Shown here piece after piece: positions 1 through 10,225 of a stretch of 64,000 bases of DNA. The stretch is from assembly GCA_947627445.1 (NCBI GenBank), contig CANQWA010000005.1, forward strand, positions 19,626 to 83,625, in the 5' to 3' direction. Each line of letters starts with the position of its first letter. Positions within the stretch are counted from its first letter, which is position 1. Both the position numbers and the translations under genes were made by a program. Source of the stretch: an uncultured Ruminococcus sp. GTDB taxonomy: Bacteria; Bacillota; Clostridia; Oscillospirales; Ruminococcaceae. The notes beneath the pieces are model-generated. The model saw only the letters and a list, made by a program, of their open reading frames with translations. It made no database searches and had not been told where the DNA came from.

Positions 1-1904
1 AGCTTTGCTATAAGGCACTGGAGGAATACAAAGCCGTGGCGACCCTGGGTCCCATTATCCACAATCAGAATGTGGTAGACGATCTCATCCGAAAAGGCGC
101 ACGTATCATTGACAACATTTCTGAGTTGCATGAAAACGAATGCGTCGTCATCCGCTCTCACGGTGTCAGTGCCAGCGTATATGAGCAGTTGCAGCAGACC
201 GGCAATCCTTATGTAGATGCCACCTGCCCCTTTGTGGCAAAGATTCACAGAATCGTAGAAAAACACACCGCAAACGGCGATTTTGTTCTCATCGCCGGAG
301 ATGCCAAGCATCCAGAAGTAGAAGCGATCGTCGGTCATTGTAAGGGTAATTGCTTTGTTTTTGAAAGTGCAGAGGCTTTAAACGAATTTTTTCAAGGAAA
401 TTCAAGAGACTTGTACAAAAAGCTTGCAATTGTTGCCCAAACAACCTATAATATATTAGTATGGAGAAAGTGTTTAGAAGTTCTTCCAAAAGACGACCCG
501 AATATTATGGTGTACGATACAATTTGCCATGCAACCCAAGTACGTCAGTCCGATGCGGACAAGCTATCCAGAAAGTCGGATCTGATGATCGTTGTGGGCG
601 GCAGACACAGTTCCAATACCGTCAAACTGTATCATGTCTGCAACAGAAACTGTAGGTCCTATCATATTGAAAATTCGGACGAGCTACACACTTTAGACCT
701 ACGTAATGCCGAGCATATCGGTATTACAGCCGGCGCGTCCACACCGGCACATATCATTAAGGAGGTAAAGGAAACCATGACTGACATTATTGAAAACAAC
801 AACCTGGAGGAGGACATCAATTTTGCCGAAGCGCTGGATCAGTCCTTCAGGAAAATACATAACGGGGAGAAAGTAAAAGGCACTGTTTGTTCTGTGAATA
901 ACACAGAAGCGATCGTTGACGTCGGCACAAAGCATACCGGTTATGTACCGCTCAGCGAACTGACAGACGACTCTTCCAAAAAGCCTGCCGACATCGTTTC
1001 TGTCGGCGATGAATTGGATCTGATCGTTACCAAGATCAATGACCAGGAAGGCATTGTAACCCTCTCCAAGAAAAAAGTTGACGAGGCAAAGGGCTTTGAA
1101 GAGATCATCCAGGCAAAGGAAGCAGGCACCATCCTCGAGGGTACTGTCAATGCAGCTGTCAAGGGCGGCGTGATTATCACCTATGCCGGCGTTCGTGTAT
1201 TCATCCCGGCATCCCAGAGCGGTCTGCCCCGTGGTTCCGAAATGGATTCCATCGTCAAAACCAAGCAGCGATTCACCATTCTTGAGGTAAACGAACATAG
1301 AAAGAGAGCTGTCGGCTCCATTAAGGCTGTTCTGCGTGCAGAAAAGGATGCTGCAAAGGAAGCGTTTTGGGCTACTGCAGAAGTAGGTAAGGTATACAAG
1401 GGTGAAGTCAAGTCCCTGACCAGCTACGGTGCATTTGTCGACTTGGGCGGTATTGATGGCATGGTTCACATTTCCGAGTTATCCTGGAAGCGCATCAAAC
1501 ATCCCAGCGAGGTTGTCAATGTGGGCGACTATATTGAGGTTTACATCAAGGAACTGGATCAGGAAAACAACCGTATCTCCCTGGGCTACAAGAAACCCGA
1601 AGACAATCCTTGGGAAAAGTTTAAGGCAAATTACAGCGTTGGTGATGTAATTCCGGTAACCATTGTTTCCATCACACCTTTCGGCGCATTTGCACAGATC
1701 ATCGACGGTGTAGACGGTCTGATTCACATTTCTCAGCTGGCTGACAAGCGCGTTGAGAATGTCAAGGACATCGTTTCTGTGGGCGATACGGTAGACGTTC
1801 GCATCATTGATGTGGATATTGAGAACAAGCGCATTTCCATCTCCATGCGTGCTCTGCTGGAAGACAGCGAGGATCAGGACGAATATGATGCGGACGAGGA
1901 ATAA
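1..1904 (+). CDS. ispH-rpsA: 4-hydroxy-3-methylbut-2-enyl diphosphate reductase (IspH/LytB) fused to ribosomal protein S1-like domains; 5' end outside window
   Basis: Frame open to the window edge (LCYKALEEYKAVATLGPIIHNQNVV); IspH motifs (DATCPFV, TTYN, GASTPA) followed by four S1 repeats (e.g. KGEVKSLTSYGAFVDLGGIDGMVHISELSW). Confidence 0.93.
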   Translation, partial: LCYKALEEYKAVATLGPIIHNQNVVDDLIRKGARIIDNISELHENECVVIRSHGVSASVYEQLQQTGNPYVDATCPFVAKIHRIVEKHTANGDFVLIAGDAKHPEVEAIVGHCKGNCFVFESAEALNEFFQGNSRDLYKKLAIVAQTTYNILVWRKCLEVLPKDDPNIMVYDTICHATQVRQSDADKLSRKSDLMIVVGGRHSSNTVKLYHVCNRNCRSYHIENSDELHTLDLRNAEHIGITAGASTPAHIIKEVKETMTDIIENNNLEEDINFAEALDQSFRKIHNGEKVKGTVCSVNNTEAIVDVGTKHTGYVPLSELTDDSSKKPADIVSVGDELDLIVTKINDQEGIVTLSKKKVDEAKGFEEIIQAKEAGTILEGTVNAAVKGGVIITYAGVRVFIPASQSGLPRGSEMDSIVKTKQRFTILEVNEHRKRAVGSIKAVLRAEKDAAKEAFWATAEVGKVYKGEVKSLTSYGAFVDLGGIDGMVHISELSWKRIKHPSEVVNVGDYIEVYIKELDQENNRISLGYKKPEDNPWEKFKANYSVGDVIPVTIVSITPFGAFAQIIDGVDGLIHISQLADKRVENVKDIVSVGDTVDVRIIDVDIENKRISISMRALLEDSEDQDEYDADEE

Positions 1905-1934
1905 TTCCGAAAAATCTTTTTTCTAAAGAAAACA

Positions 1935-1980
1935 ACAGCGGCAGTGTATGAAAGTCATGCACTGCCGCTTTTCCTTGCGA
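1935..1980 (+). terminator. Rho-independent terminator after ispH-rpsA
   Basis: Inverted repeat AGCGGCAGTG...CACTGCCGCT followed by TTTTCCTT. Confidence 0.7.
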
Positions 1981-2012
1981 TATCAGAGTGTGTTCCCATC
2001 AGCGAACACGCT

Positions 2013-2543
2013 CTATTTTTTATTCTCTATGATCCATCTCCAAGGCATATTCTTCCAATACTCCCCGGCATAGTCAATCCCTACCCGCACATCGGTACGC
2101 AGCACAGGGCGAAATCCGTCGTCGGCAATCCAGAGATCCGGACAGGTCACAAAACTGTCACCGTTGAACCTCTTGTCCACTTGCAAATATTTTGTCAGCT
2201 TTGCCGGACCATCATGCACTTCACCGGCACGAAACAGAACTCCCTGTGGCTGCCCGGGTTCGCCGGTGACCACATTCATCAGCCAATGCATTCCATAGCA
2301 GAGATACACATAGACCACACCGCTTTTCCCAAATAACAGCTCCGTGCGGGGCGTTCTTCCTTTGGAGGCATGACACGCCAGATCTTCCTGCCCCCGATAC
2401 GCTTCGGTTTCTGCAATGCGTTCCTGTAGAATCGTTCCATCAGCAAGCCGCCGCAAAAGCAGTTTTCCCACAAGATCCGGTGCAACCTCTAAACAGTCAC
2501 GGTGAAAAAAGGGTTCTCCCAATCGAATCAAATGCATTTTCAC
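2013..2543 (-). CDS. mpg: DNA-3-methyladenine glycosylase (AAG/MPG family)
   Basis: 176 aa; IAETEAYRGQEDLACHASKGRTPRTELLFGKSGVVYVYLCYGMHWLMNVV typical of the MPG family. Confidence 0.9.
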   Translation of the reverse strand: MKMHLIRLGEPFFHRDCLEVAPDLVGKLLLRRLADGTILQERIAETEAYRGQEDLACHASKGRTPRTELLFGKSGVVYVYLCYGMHWLMNVVTGEPGQPQGVLFRAGEVHDGPAKLTKYLQVDKRFNGDSFVTCPDLWIADDGFRPVLRTDVRVGIDYAGEYWKNMPWRWIIENKK

Positions 2544-2644
2544 TCCTCAATTTAGACGTGCCTTCATCAGAAATGCGCACGGATTTTCAAGCAGATTTTA
2601 ACGAGGGTCGACAAAGCCGATTGATGCCTGCACAGCAGGCGTTC

Positions 2645-2677
2645 CTCCAAAATCCGATGTTCTATCGGATTTTGGAG
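2645..2677. repeat. Perfect hairpin CTCCAAAATCCGAT-gttct-ATCGGATTTTGGAG, related to 55931-55964
   Basis: 14-bp perfect stem; near-identical hairpin CTCCAAAATCCGAcagaacaTCGGATTTTtGGAG elsewhere in the window. Confidence 0.7.
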
Positions 2678-2685
2678 AAGTAGTG

Positions 2686-4413
2686 TTACAACGGCTTCGG
2701 CGTCACATACAGAGTATGCTGATTCGAAAAGATCACCATACCCGGCTTTGCTCCAGCTGGTTTTTTCACATAACGCACCGGACAATAATCCACCGGCACT
2801 TGTGCGGAATCTCTTGCCTTACTATGATACGCTGCCAGTGCGGCTGCTTCCTCCAGAATTTCCTGCGAGGGTTCTTTGCCGCCTGTCTCCAGTATCACAT
2901 GAGAACCGGGGATATTCTGCGTATGCAGCCAGATATCATTTTTATTGGCAATTTTCAGGGTCAGCTGATCATTTTGGCGATTGTTGCGCCCCACCAAAAG
3001 CCGTTTGCCGTCTGATGCGGTAAATTCCATCGGAGGCAATGCTTTCACCGGTTTTCCTTTCCGGTTCTGCATCCGCAGATAGCCCTGCTCTGCCAGTTCC
3101 TGCCGCAGTTGTTCCAGATCGTTTTCTGTTTCCGCACGGCTCAACACATCCAGTACACTGTCCAGGTATGCCAGTTCTTCCCTGCCCTTGGCAATCTGCT
3201 CTGTGAGAATTTTCTCCGCCGTGCAGGCTTTTTTATACGCCTGATAATATTTCTGCGCATTCTGAGGCGGTGTTAGACGTTCGTCCAATGGAATAGAAAC
3301 CGTGGGACATTCCGGCTGGTAGAAATCCTCTAACCATACTTCTGTATCTCCCTTTTTTAGGCGATACAGATTGGCTGAAATCAGATCCGCCTTCCGGCGG
3401 AAATCCTCCTTTTTTCCGCAAGCTTCCAGTTCTTCAGACTGAGAAACCATTCTCCGCTGAATGCGCTCTGTGGCATGAAGCAGCAGGTGAAACAAATCAT
3501 TGGCTCGCTGTTTCAACCGGGCAGAGCGGTCGCGGCTGGCAAAGAATTCATCCAGTAGTACACTGGCAGAGGGCAGCTCTTTTGTCACCATCAGCGAACC
3601 GTACTGGTGCAGGGGCAGAAAGGAAAAATCCTTAGGCTGACCCTCTCGTGTGCTGACGATGGTAAACACTGTGTTGTTCTGTAAAATGCGTTCTCGGGTG
3701 CGCCGGAGAGCAAAGCACAGGCGGTCTTTCTGATCCCCTGTCAGCGTCTCTGAGCGACACGGCTGCCCCTGACCGGTGTAATACGACCATTCCCGGGCAA
3801 GTACCGGAGAGACCCCCTCAAAGACCTGTAACAGCGTCTTAGACAGTTCCCCTGTCTTTGCCGTTACCCCGGCACAGATCTCTGCATCAGAAGCCGTGAG
3901 AAAATTCAGCCGCTCATCCCGGGGCGGATTACCATAGGGCATTCCTGGAAGAACCAGCCGCTTGCTGGACATGGTGGCATCCACACGCTTCATACTGTCA
4001 ATAACCTTGCCATTTTCATCGATGAGAATGATGTTAGAATATCGCCCCATGATCTCACATGCCAGAGTCAGCTGTACCACATCTCCCAATTCATTGACAC
4101 AGGAAAAATCAAAATATAGCACACGTTCCAGACCGTCCTGCCGGATATTCAGCAGTTTGCCGTTTCCCAGCCGCTTTCGTAGAAGCATACAGAACATGGG
4201 CGGTGTTTTAGGATTTTCCACAGCAATCTGAGTCAGATGTACTCTTGCCCGATCTGCGGCACAGGAGAGTAGAATCTTTGCACTGGTGCTGCGGGAACGA
4301 AACGCCAGGATCAGCTCCTCTCGGGTGGGTTGGTGAATTTTTTCAATGCGTGCATCCACAAGAGTTAACAACTCCTGCCGGATGATGTGCAGATAAGCGC
4401 CGTCTAATGCCAT
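2686..4413 (-). CDS. rqcH: NFACT family ribosome quality control protein RqcH (fibronectin-binding-like)
   Basis: MALDGAYLHIIRQEL start with SD; NFACT-N and NFACT-R motifs (NDIWLHTQNIPGSHVIL). Confidence 0.9.
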   Translation of the reverse strand: MALDGAYLHIIRQELLTLVDARIEKIHQPTREELILAFRSRSTSAKILLSCAADRARVHLTQIAVENPKTPPMFCMLLRKRLGNGKLLNIRQDGLERVLYFDFSCVNELGDVVQLTLACEIMGRYSNIILIDENGKVIDSMKRVDATMSSKRLVLPGMPYGNPPRDERLNFLTASDAEICAGVTAKTGELSKTLLQVFEGVSPVLAREWSYYTGQGQPCRSETLTGDQKDRLCFALRRTRERILQNNTVFTIVSTREGQPKDFSFLPLHQYGSLMVTKELPSASVLLDEFFASRDRSARLKQRANDLFHLLLHATERIQRRMVSQSEELEACGKKEDFRRKADLISANLYRLKKGDTEVWLEDFYQPECPTVSIPLDERLTPPQNAQKYYQAYKKACTAEKILTEQIAKGREELAYLDSVLDVLSRAETENDLEQLRQELAEQGYLRMQNRKGKPVKALPPMEFTASDGKRLLVGRNNRQNDQLTLKIANKNDIWLHTQNIPGSHVILETGGKEPSQEILEEAAALAAYHSKARDSAQVPVDYCPVRYVKKPAGAKPGMVIFSNQHTLYVTPKPL

Positions 4414-4507
4414 GTCATTTTCCTTTCTTTGTTCACGTTTCCGTATGAGAAGCAGTCGGCTTCTGTTTTTGCAATACACATCTTTTATTCGGTTCGCATA
4501 GGGATGC

Positions 4508-5341
4508 CTATATCAGAGATTTTGTCACACGGTACTGCAAAATCTCAAAAGAGATCTGTGTAGACAAGCTTTTCAACCCTGCCAAACGAGCATGTTCTTC
4601 CCGTCCTGTCTTATAGTAATAGGGCGTCATCTGAAACAGATTCTGGATATCCTCCGGCTCACTAAGCTTTAGCCAACTGTCCACATATTCCGCCTGGATC
4701 AGTTCAAAGCCCTCCAGAGCATAATCCCGGACGGCATTGGGATAAGGCACATCATAAATTGCCTCTTTCAAGCCCCAAAGATGCTGTTGCCCAGGGATTA
4801 CCATGAGCATCACACCGTTTTTTTTCAGCACCCGGTGAAATTCTGTGCCGCAGTATGGCGCAAAAATCGTCATGAGTACATCGCAGCATTGATCAGACAC
4901 TGGCAGATGATAGACGCTTCCCACAGAAAAATGTCCTTCAGGACAACGTTTTGCTGCTGCATCTGCGGCACTCTTGGAGATATCCACGCCGTAGATCTGC
5001 ATAGGCAGTCTGGCTTGTTCCAGTGTATCAAAAATCCCTGCGGTATAATATCCTTCGCCGCAACCTGCATCCAGCAAGACACCTCCCGGCCTGCCGTACC
5101 GCAGGACAGCCCGCTCCAGAGCATCACGCAGAGGTGCATAGTGTCCTTTGTCCAAAAAGCTCTTTCTGGCACGCATCATCACGGCATTATCCCCCGGATT
5201 CTTGGTGTGCTTCCGATTCGCCGGCAACAGATTCACATAGCCGCTTTTTGCCATGTCAAAGCTATGCCCCTTGGCACAGCTCCAACACCGGTCACGGCGC
5301 TGCATGGGTGCATCACAGACCGGGCACTTCCAGACGCTCAT
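4508..5341 (-). CDS. rlmA: 23S rRNA (guanine-N1)-methyltransferase RlmA-like
   Basis: N-terminal Zn ribbon CPVCDAPM..CWSCAKGHSFD plus SAM-MTase LLDAGCGEGYY. Confidence 0.85.
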   Translation of the reverse strand: MSVWKCPVCDAPMQRRDRCWSCAKGHSFDMAKSGYVNLLPANRKHTKNPGDNAVMMRARKSFLDKGHYAPLRDALERAVLRYGRPGGVLLDAGCGEGYYTAGIFDTLEQARLPMQIYGVDISKSAADAAAKRCPEGHFSVGSVYHLPVSDQCCDVLMTIFAPYCGTEFHRVLKKNGVMLMVIPGQQHLWGLKEAIYDVPYPNAVRDYALEGFELIQAEYVDSWLKLSEPEDIQNLFQMTPYYYKTGREEHARLAGLKSLSTQISFEILQYRVTKSLI

Positions 5342-6138
5342 GGCGTGTCACCCCCCATGAAACAAACCGCCGGCGCTTTACCCGAAAAAGCCCGCACAAC
5401 TGCTTCTGGAACTGCCGCCTGAATATGCTCTGCCAAAATTTTCGCAGCAAACTGTTCCGTTTGAAAATGTCCGCAGTCTATGAGCGCCAGCCCGGCATAT
5501 TCCGCCGCATACCAGCGGTCATGCTTGATATCTCCGGTAATCAGTACATCACAGCCCTTTGCCACTGCCAGTTCCAGTATAGAAGCAGCAGATCCAGAAC
5601 AAAACGCCATCCGCCGCAGTTTTTTCGATGTCCTGGAATAGCGCACACCATCACAGTCAAAAGCTTCTCTCAGCTGCTCTGCCAACGCCTCTATTGTCCA
5701 TTCTATCCGGCTGTTATCCATCCATCCAAAGCCTCTGCCATCTGTCCAGGATGGTTCTAACACAGAAGGCACATCCTCCAGAGACAGCCGTTTCTTTAAC
5801 AAATCATGTGCATAGACATTCAACCCTGCCGGAGCTATGTCCAAAGGTGTGTGCACACAAATAGCAGCAATGCCTTTTGCAGCCAACTGGTACACTGGTT
5901 CTTTTCGGGAAAGAGATTTCAACGGTGAAAAGATCACCGGATGATGTGCCACGATCAGCTGTGCACCGAACCGTTCCGCCTCTTCAATGACTTCCATGGA
6001 GATATCCAGCGCCGTCAGAATCCGCTTGGCAGGCATATCCCCATCCCCAACCAGCAATCCCGAATTGTCCCAGGATTCCTGAGAGGAAAATGGTGCAAGA
6101 TCATTGATGACCTGATAAATTTTATTCACTGTCAGCAT
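5338..6138 (-). CDS. Nif3-like dinuclear metal center hexameric protein
   Basis: WDNSGLLVGD, AHHPVIFSPLKSL, GDIKHD motifs of the NIF3 family. Confidence 0.9.
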   Translation of the reverse strand: MLTVNKIYQVINDLAPFSSQESWDNSGLLVGDGDMPAKRILTALDISMEVIEEAERFGAQLIVAHHPVIFSPLKSLSRKEPVYQLAAKGIAAICVHTPLDIAPAGLNVYAHDLLKKRLSLEDVPSVLEPSWTDGRGFGWMDNSRIEWTIEALAEQLREAFDCDGVRYSRTSKKLRRMAFCSGSAASILELAVAKGCDVLITGDIKHDRWYAAEYAGLALIDCGHFQTEQFAAKILAEHIQAAVPEAVVRAFSGKAPAVCFMGGDTP

Positions 6139-6806
6139 TTGTTATCTCCTCCAACTTTTCTTCTAATGCATCTGCCAGTTTCTTCCATTTCTGAAATTCC
6201 GGATTCTCTCCGGCAGAAAGCTGCTGTGCCACAATCCGAAATCGTTCCAGCTTTCTTTTGGCATATGACTGTATTTCGGGATTTCCGACAGGGAGGAATC
6301 CCACTTCCCGCTCCAAATCAGACAGGACAGCAGTCGTACCAGTGTAGACTGCCAAGAAAATCTGATAAAACCGTTCGCCCTCTTTTACCACGATTTCCTG
6401 CCATCCACCAAAATTGTTTTCTGCCAACCATTGCCGAAGCAATGGCGCTCTGGTCATAGGCTGTAAGATCAGTTTTACCTGCTTTTTCCAAGGACAGTTT
6501 TCCAAAATATGTATGATGGTTTCGCCGCCCATACCGGCAATCACCACATCGGTGATCCCCTCCGGCTGAACAGCCTGCAATCCGTCACAAAGCAGCAATT
6601 CCGCCCGTTCCAGCACACCGGCTTCTGTCAGCGTCCTACGAGCAGCCTCCAGCGGTCCTTTGTGAATATCCGTTGCAATTACCCGCGTACAAATATTCTT
6701 TTGCAGCAAAAATGCTGCCAGATAAGCATGATCCGTTCCCACATCACAAACCATGCCACCCTGCGTCACCAAAGATGCACAGGCAGCAAGACGCTTTGCC
6801 AGCATA
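6122..6806 (-). CDS. trmK: tRNA (adenine22-N1)-methyltransferase TrmK-like
   Basis: LAACASLVTQGGMVCDVGTDHAYL and VIAGMGGETI motifs; start chosen at MLAKRL with SD. Confidence 0.88.
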
Positions 6807-7180
6807 ATATCATCTCCTAAAAAAACCAAAAACCGGACTTTTTTCAAAGGTATTCCTCTAAAAATAAAAAATGATGATAATCATGTCTAAATGTCTATAT
6901 GTAAATGATATCACAAATACCATCATTCATTATTTTAGGTGTGTTTCATGATCGGATATGCTTCCCATCCCACCAGAACTTTACTCTTCTGTTTGAATCC
7001 GGCAAAGAAAAATTTGTGCAAAGCCCAAAACCTCTGCAAACACTGCCTGCATTTCGCAGAATATTTTCGATATCAAAGCTGCCTGGCATGGTAACGGGCT
7101 GAATCGGCTCAATTGCAAGGACTGCCATGTCATGCCAATTTATTTTACCAACCAGTCAACGACAGAAAGAACCAAATAAA

Positions 7181-7230
7181 ATGCTCCGCCGCACATTCAC
7201 CGTCTGTTCCGGGCGAATGTAAGGGGGAGC
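7181..7230 (-). terminator. Probable terminator downstream of DUF1858 gene
   Basis: GCTCC...ACATTC / GAATGT...GGAGC stem followed on the minus strand by ATTTTATTT. Confidence 0.45.
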
Positions 7231-7263
7231 AATTCAATTGATCAGAACCCATGAAACAGATTC

Positions 7264-7476
7264 TTACTTTACGTCATCAGCTGCGATTTGCTTGTTTAGC
7301 TCTTCCAGCAGCTCATCCGGATCAATGCCATGCACCATACAGGCTTCTTCTACGGTCTCTCCACGGGAAGCCGGGCAGCCCAGGCAGTGCATACCGATCG
7401 CCATAAACAGCGGTGCTGTCTGCGGCGCAATGTCAAGAATATCACCAATGATGGTATCTTTTGTAATGGTAGCCAT
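7264..7476 (-). CDS. DUF1858 domain-containing (hybrid-cluster-associated disulfide oxidoreductase-like) small protein
   Basis: GDILDIAPQTAPLFMAIGMHCLGCPASRGETVEEAC. Confidence 0.85.
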   Translation of the reverse strand: MATITKDTIIGDILDIAPQTAPLFMAIGMHCLGCPASRGETVEEACMVHGIDPDELLEELNKQIAADDVK

Positions 7477-7630
7477 ATTCTAACACCTCCTGTCTGTTTC
7501 GCTGTATCCATACAGCTTGCAAAATCAGCATGCCCGAAAACATGCGAAACTATACAGACAAAGACCAGCGCAGCGCTGTGTCGCCGGCAGCTATGCAAAG
7601 CTAAGCTGTCAAGCGGAACAAAAGGGCATT

Positions 7631-7912
7631 TTACGCTTCGCCCCTCATCTTTGCAAAACATTCGCTGCAATACACGGGACGGCCCTCACGAGGCTGGAAC
7701 TTCACTCTCGCCTCACCGCCGCAGGAATCGCAGACTGCTGTAAAATATTCCACTTCGCCGCCAGAACGGCTGCCACGCTTTGCATCACGGCAAGCCTTGC
7801 AACGCTTCGGCTCATTGACAAATCCTTTTTCGGCATAAAATTCCTGCTCGCCCGCAGTGAAAGTAAACTCAGCACCGCAGTCCTTACAAACCAAAGTCTT
7901 GTCTTCGTACAT
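7631..7912 (-). CDS. Zinc-ribbon domain-containing protein
   Basis: CKDCGAEFTFTAGEQEFYAEKGFVNEPKRCKACR and second CDSC...CSEC pair. Confidence 0.85.
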   Translation of the reverse strand: MYEDKTLVCKDCGAEFTFTAGEQEFYAEKGFVNEPKRCKACRDAKRGSRSGGEVEYFTAVCDSCGGEARVKFQPREGRPVYCSECFAKMRGEA

Positions 7913-7999
7913 TGTATAACCTTACCTTTCCCGAGGAATACAGCTTTTGCTCCTCGTGCCGGACATTTCCCGGCAAATCATTCAGAATCTCTGATGCAA

Positions 8000-8584
8000 T
8001 CACACTGCCGCACCAACCTTTTCCGCCTCTGCCCGGAGCTTCCGGCGGATTCGTTGTAATGCGTTGTCCACTGATTTCACAGAAATGCCCAAAGCAGTCG
8101 CCGTCTGTGCATAGGTAGCGCCTGTGGAAATCAGCATGCAAACCTGATATTCCCGTTGGGATAGGCAATTCACCATCGTACAGATCATCCAGGAGACAGC
8201 CGTCCGACTCTGCACCACAGAGTCAGGTGATGCTGCCGAATCCTGTACGTCTGATAAAAGCGGCATGGTATATGTGCCTACAGGTAACGGCAAATTCCGA
8301 TTTTTCCGCAATGCAGATATAATACTGTTGGTAATGCATTTTCCCGCATAGGCTGAAAAAGGAACACCCCGTAAATTTTCGTACCGGCACGCCGCAGAGA
8401 TCAGCCCCAAAAAGCCTTCCTGCGCAAGATCCTCGGCATCGGATCTGTCCTGATACGGACGCACCCGATTCCAAACTACGTTTGTATACCGTATTATCAG
8501 GATCTCCATTGCCTGTCGATTCTGCCGAGCCAGAAGAACAAGTTCCTCATCCGGTAATTGTTCAAAAGGTACCAGCTTCACCAT
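8000..8584 (-). CDS. RNA polymerase sigma factor, SigH-like
   Basis: Sigma region 2 (YQDRSDAEDLAQEGFLGLISAACRYE) and region 4 HTH (LSQREYQVCMLISTGATYAQTATALGISVKSVDNALQRIRRKL). Confidence 0.85.
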   Translation of the reverse strand: MVKLVPFEQLPDEELVLLARQNRQAMEILIIRYTNVVWNRVRPYQDRSDAEDLAQEGFLGLISAACRYENLRGVPFSAYAGKCITNSIISALRKNRNLPLPVGTYTMPLLSDVQDSAASPDSVVQSRTAVSWMICTMVNCLSQREYQVCMLISTGATYAQTATALGISVKSVDNALQRIRRKLRAEAEKVGAAV

Positions 8585-8798
8585 ATATTCCCCTATCAAT
8601 CCGTGAAATTGTTCAGTTTGCTGTTGCTCAGAATGTGCAAGACAGGTTGTCTGCACTCCTATATTATATCGAAAAAACACCAGAATGTCAATATCATTAC
8701 TCCTGAAATCGGGTCATTCGTCACAAAACTGTGATTATTTCCAGTTTTTTAAGAGTTGATTTCAGCATATTGCACAAACTGCCGAAAGCCCACAAAAA

Positions 8799-8832
8799 AT
8801 GCCCGGCACAAAACTGTACCGGACAGAATATC
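8799..8832 (-). terminator. Probable terminator of the dcw cluster after ftsZ
   Basis: CCGGTACAGTTTTGTGCCGGGCATTTTTTG on the minus strand. Confidence 0.6.
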
Positions 8833-8842
8833 CCACAAAAAC

Positions 8843-9991
8843 TCAATGGCGATCCAGAATATTAAAAATAGCTGTCAAATCGTCATCCATTGCACTGCTT
8901 CTCGGCTGTGCCTGAGGCTGTACCGGAGCAGACGGTTTGCCGCCGCTGACCTTTACGTCCTGAATCAGGGGATTGTCCACCTGGATGGGCTCTTCCGTCG
9001 AAGCTTTCTCCCCTGCCTCAGATGCATCATCGTCAATATCAAAACCTGCTGCAATCACTGTAATGGTCATCTCATCCTGCATGTCTTCCTTGAAAGAAGT
9101 ACCGAAGATGAATTCCACATTATCGGCAGCCTTGTCTGTGATCATCTTGGTTGCATTATCCACATCCGTAGACAAGATATCCTCACTCATAGCAATATTG
9201 ATGAGCAGTCGCTTTGCACCAGCAATCGAGGTTTCCAGCAGCGGACTTGCGATAACTGCATTTGCAGCTTCCTTTGCCTTGTCCTTGCCGGATCCGTGAC
9301 CAATCGCCATATGCGCATAGCCAGCGCCCTTCATAATGGTAGAAACATCTGCGAAATCCAGATTGATATAGCCCTCTTCCACAATCAAGTCAGAAATACT
9401 CTTGACACCGGTTTTCAGCACATCATCTGCCAGTGCAAAGGATTCCCGCATCGTCAAAGGCTTGTCCAGACCCTCCAGCAGCTTTTCATTGGGAATCACA
9501 ATCAGGGAGTCTACATACTGACGCAGCTGTTCGATGCCTTTTTCAGCCTGGTTCATTTTCTGTTCCCGCTCAAAAGCAAAGGGCTTTGTCACAACGGCAA
9601 CTGTCAGAATACCTGCTTCTTGTGCCAACCGGGCTACTACCGGAGCAGCACCTGTGCCTGTACCGCCGCCCATACCAGCAGTGATAAACACCATGTCTGC
9701 ACCCTTCAGTGCAGCCTCGATCTCATCTTTGTTTTCCTCAGCACTTTGTTGACCAACGCCCGGTCTATTGCCGGCACCACGCCCCTTGGTCAGCTTTGCG
9801 CCAATCTGGATCTTTGTGGTTGCTTTGGAATTATTCAATGCTTTTGCATCCGTGTTGATCGCAATATACTCAATATCATTGACATCAGAAGATGCCATAC
9901 AGTTCAGGGCATTACCGCCGCCGCCGCCGACACCAATCACCTTGATATTTACATCGGGGTCAAATGCATCTTCGTAGATAAAATCTGCCAT
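8843..9991 (-). CDS. ftsZ: Cell division protein FtsZ
   Basis: VIGVGGGGGNALN, GMGGGTGTGAAPVVA; SD AGGAGG before MADFIYED. Confidence 0.98.
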   Translation of the reverse strand: MADFIYEDAFDPDVNIKVIGVGGGGGNALNCMASSDVNDIEYIAINTDAKALNNSKATTKIQIGAKLTKGRGAGNRPGVGQQSAEENKDEIEAALKGADMVFITAGMGGGTGTGAAPVVARLAQEAGILTVAVVTKPFAFEREQKMNQAEKGIEQLRQYVDSLIVIPNEKLLEGLDKPLTMRESFALADDVLKTGVKSISDLIVEEGYINLDFADVSTIMKGAGYAHMAIGHGSGKDKAKEAANAVIASPLLETSIAGAKRLLINIAMSEDILSTDVDNATKMITDKAADNVEFIFGTSFKEDMQDEMTITVIAAGFDIDDDASEAGEKASTEEPIQVDNPLIQDVKVSGGKPSAPVQPQAQPRSSAMDDDLTAIFNILDRH

Positions 9992-10225
9992 TTCTTGTTT
10001 CCTCCTACAGGTACTTCTATCCATATTCGTGTCTCAAGCCTCTATATCGCAGGCATAAACCGGAATCTCTGAAAATACACTTATTATCTTACCACATTTC
10101 AGCCAACATTGCAAGTCTTTTTTGAAAATAAATTTATTTTTCATTTTATGACAAGTTTTTTCCGGCAAAATCACCTATTTTTTATAATATTGACTATATT
10201 TTAACAACTTGTCCGATACAGGCTT

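Noticed and set aside
6946-7128. 60-aa minus ORF (MAVLAIEPIQPVTMPGSFDIENILRNAG...)
   Set aside because: No clear SD or family; plausible but unsupported without conservation data.
8756-10072. 438-aa plus-strand ORF antisense to ftsZ
   Set aside because: Shadow ORF of ftsZ.
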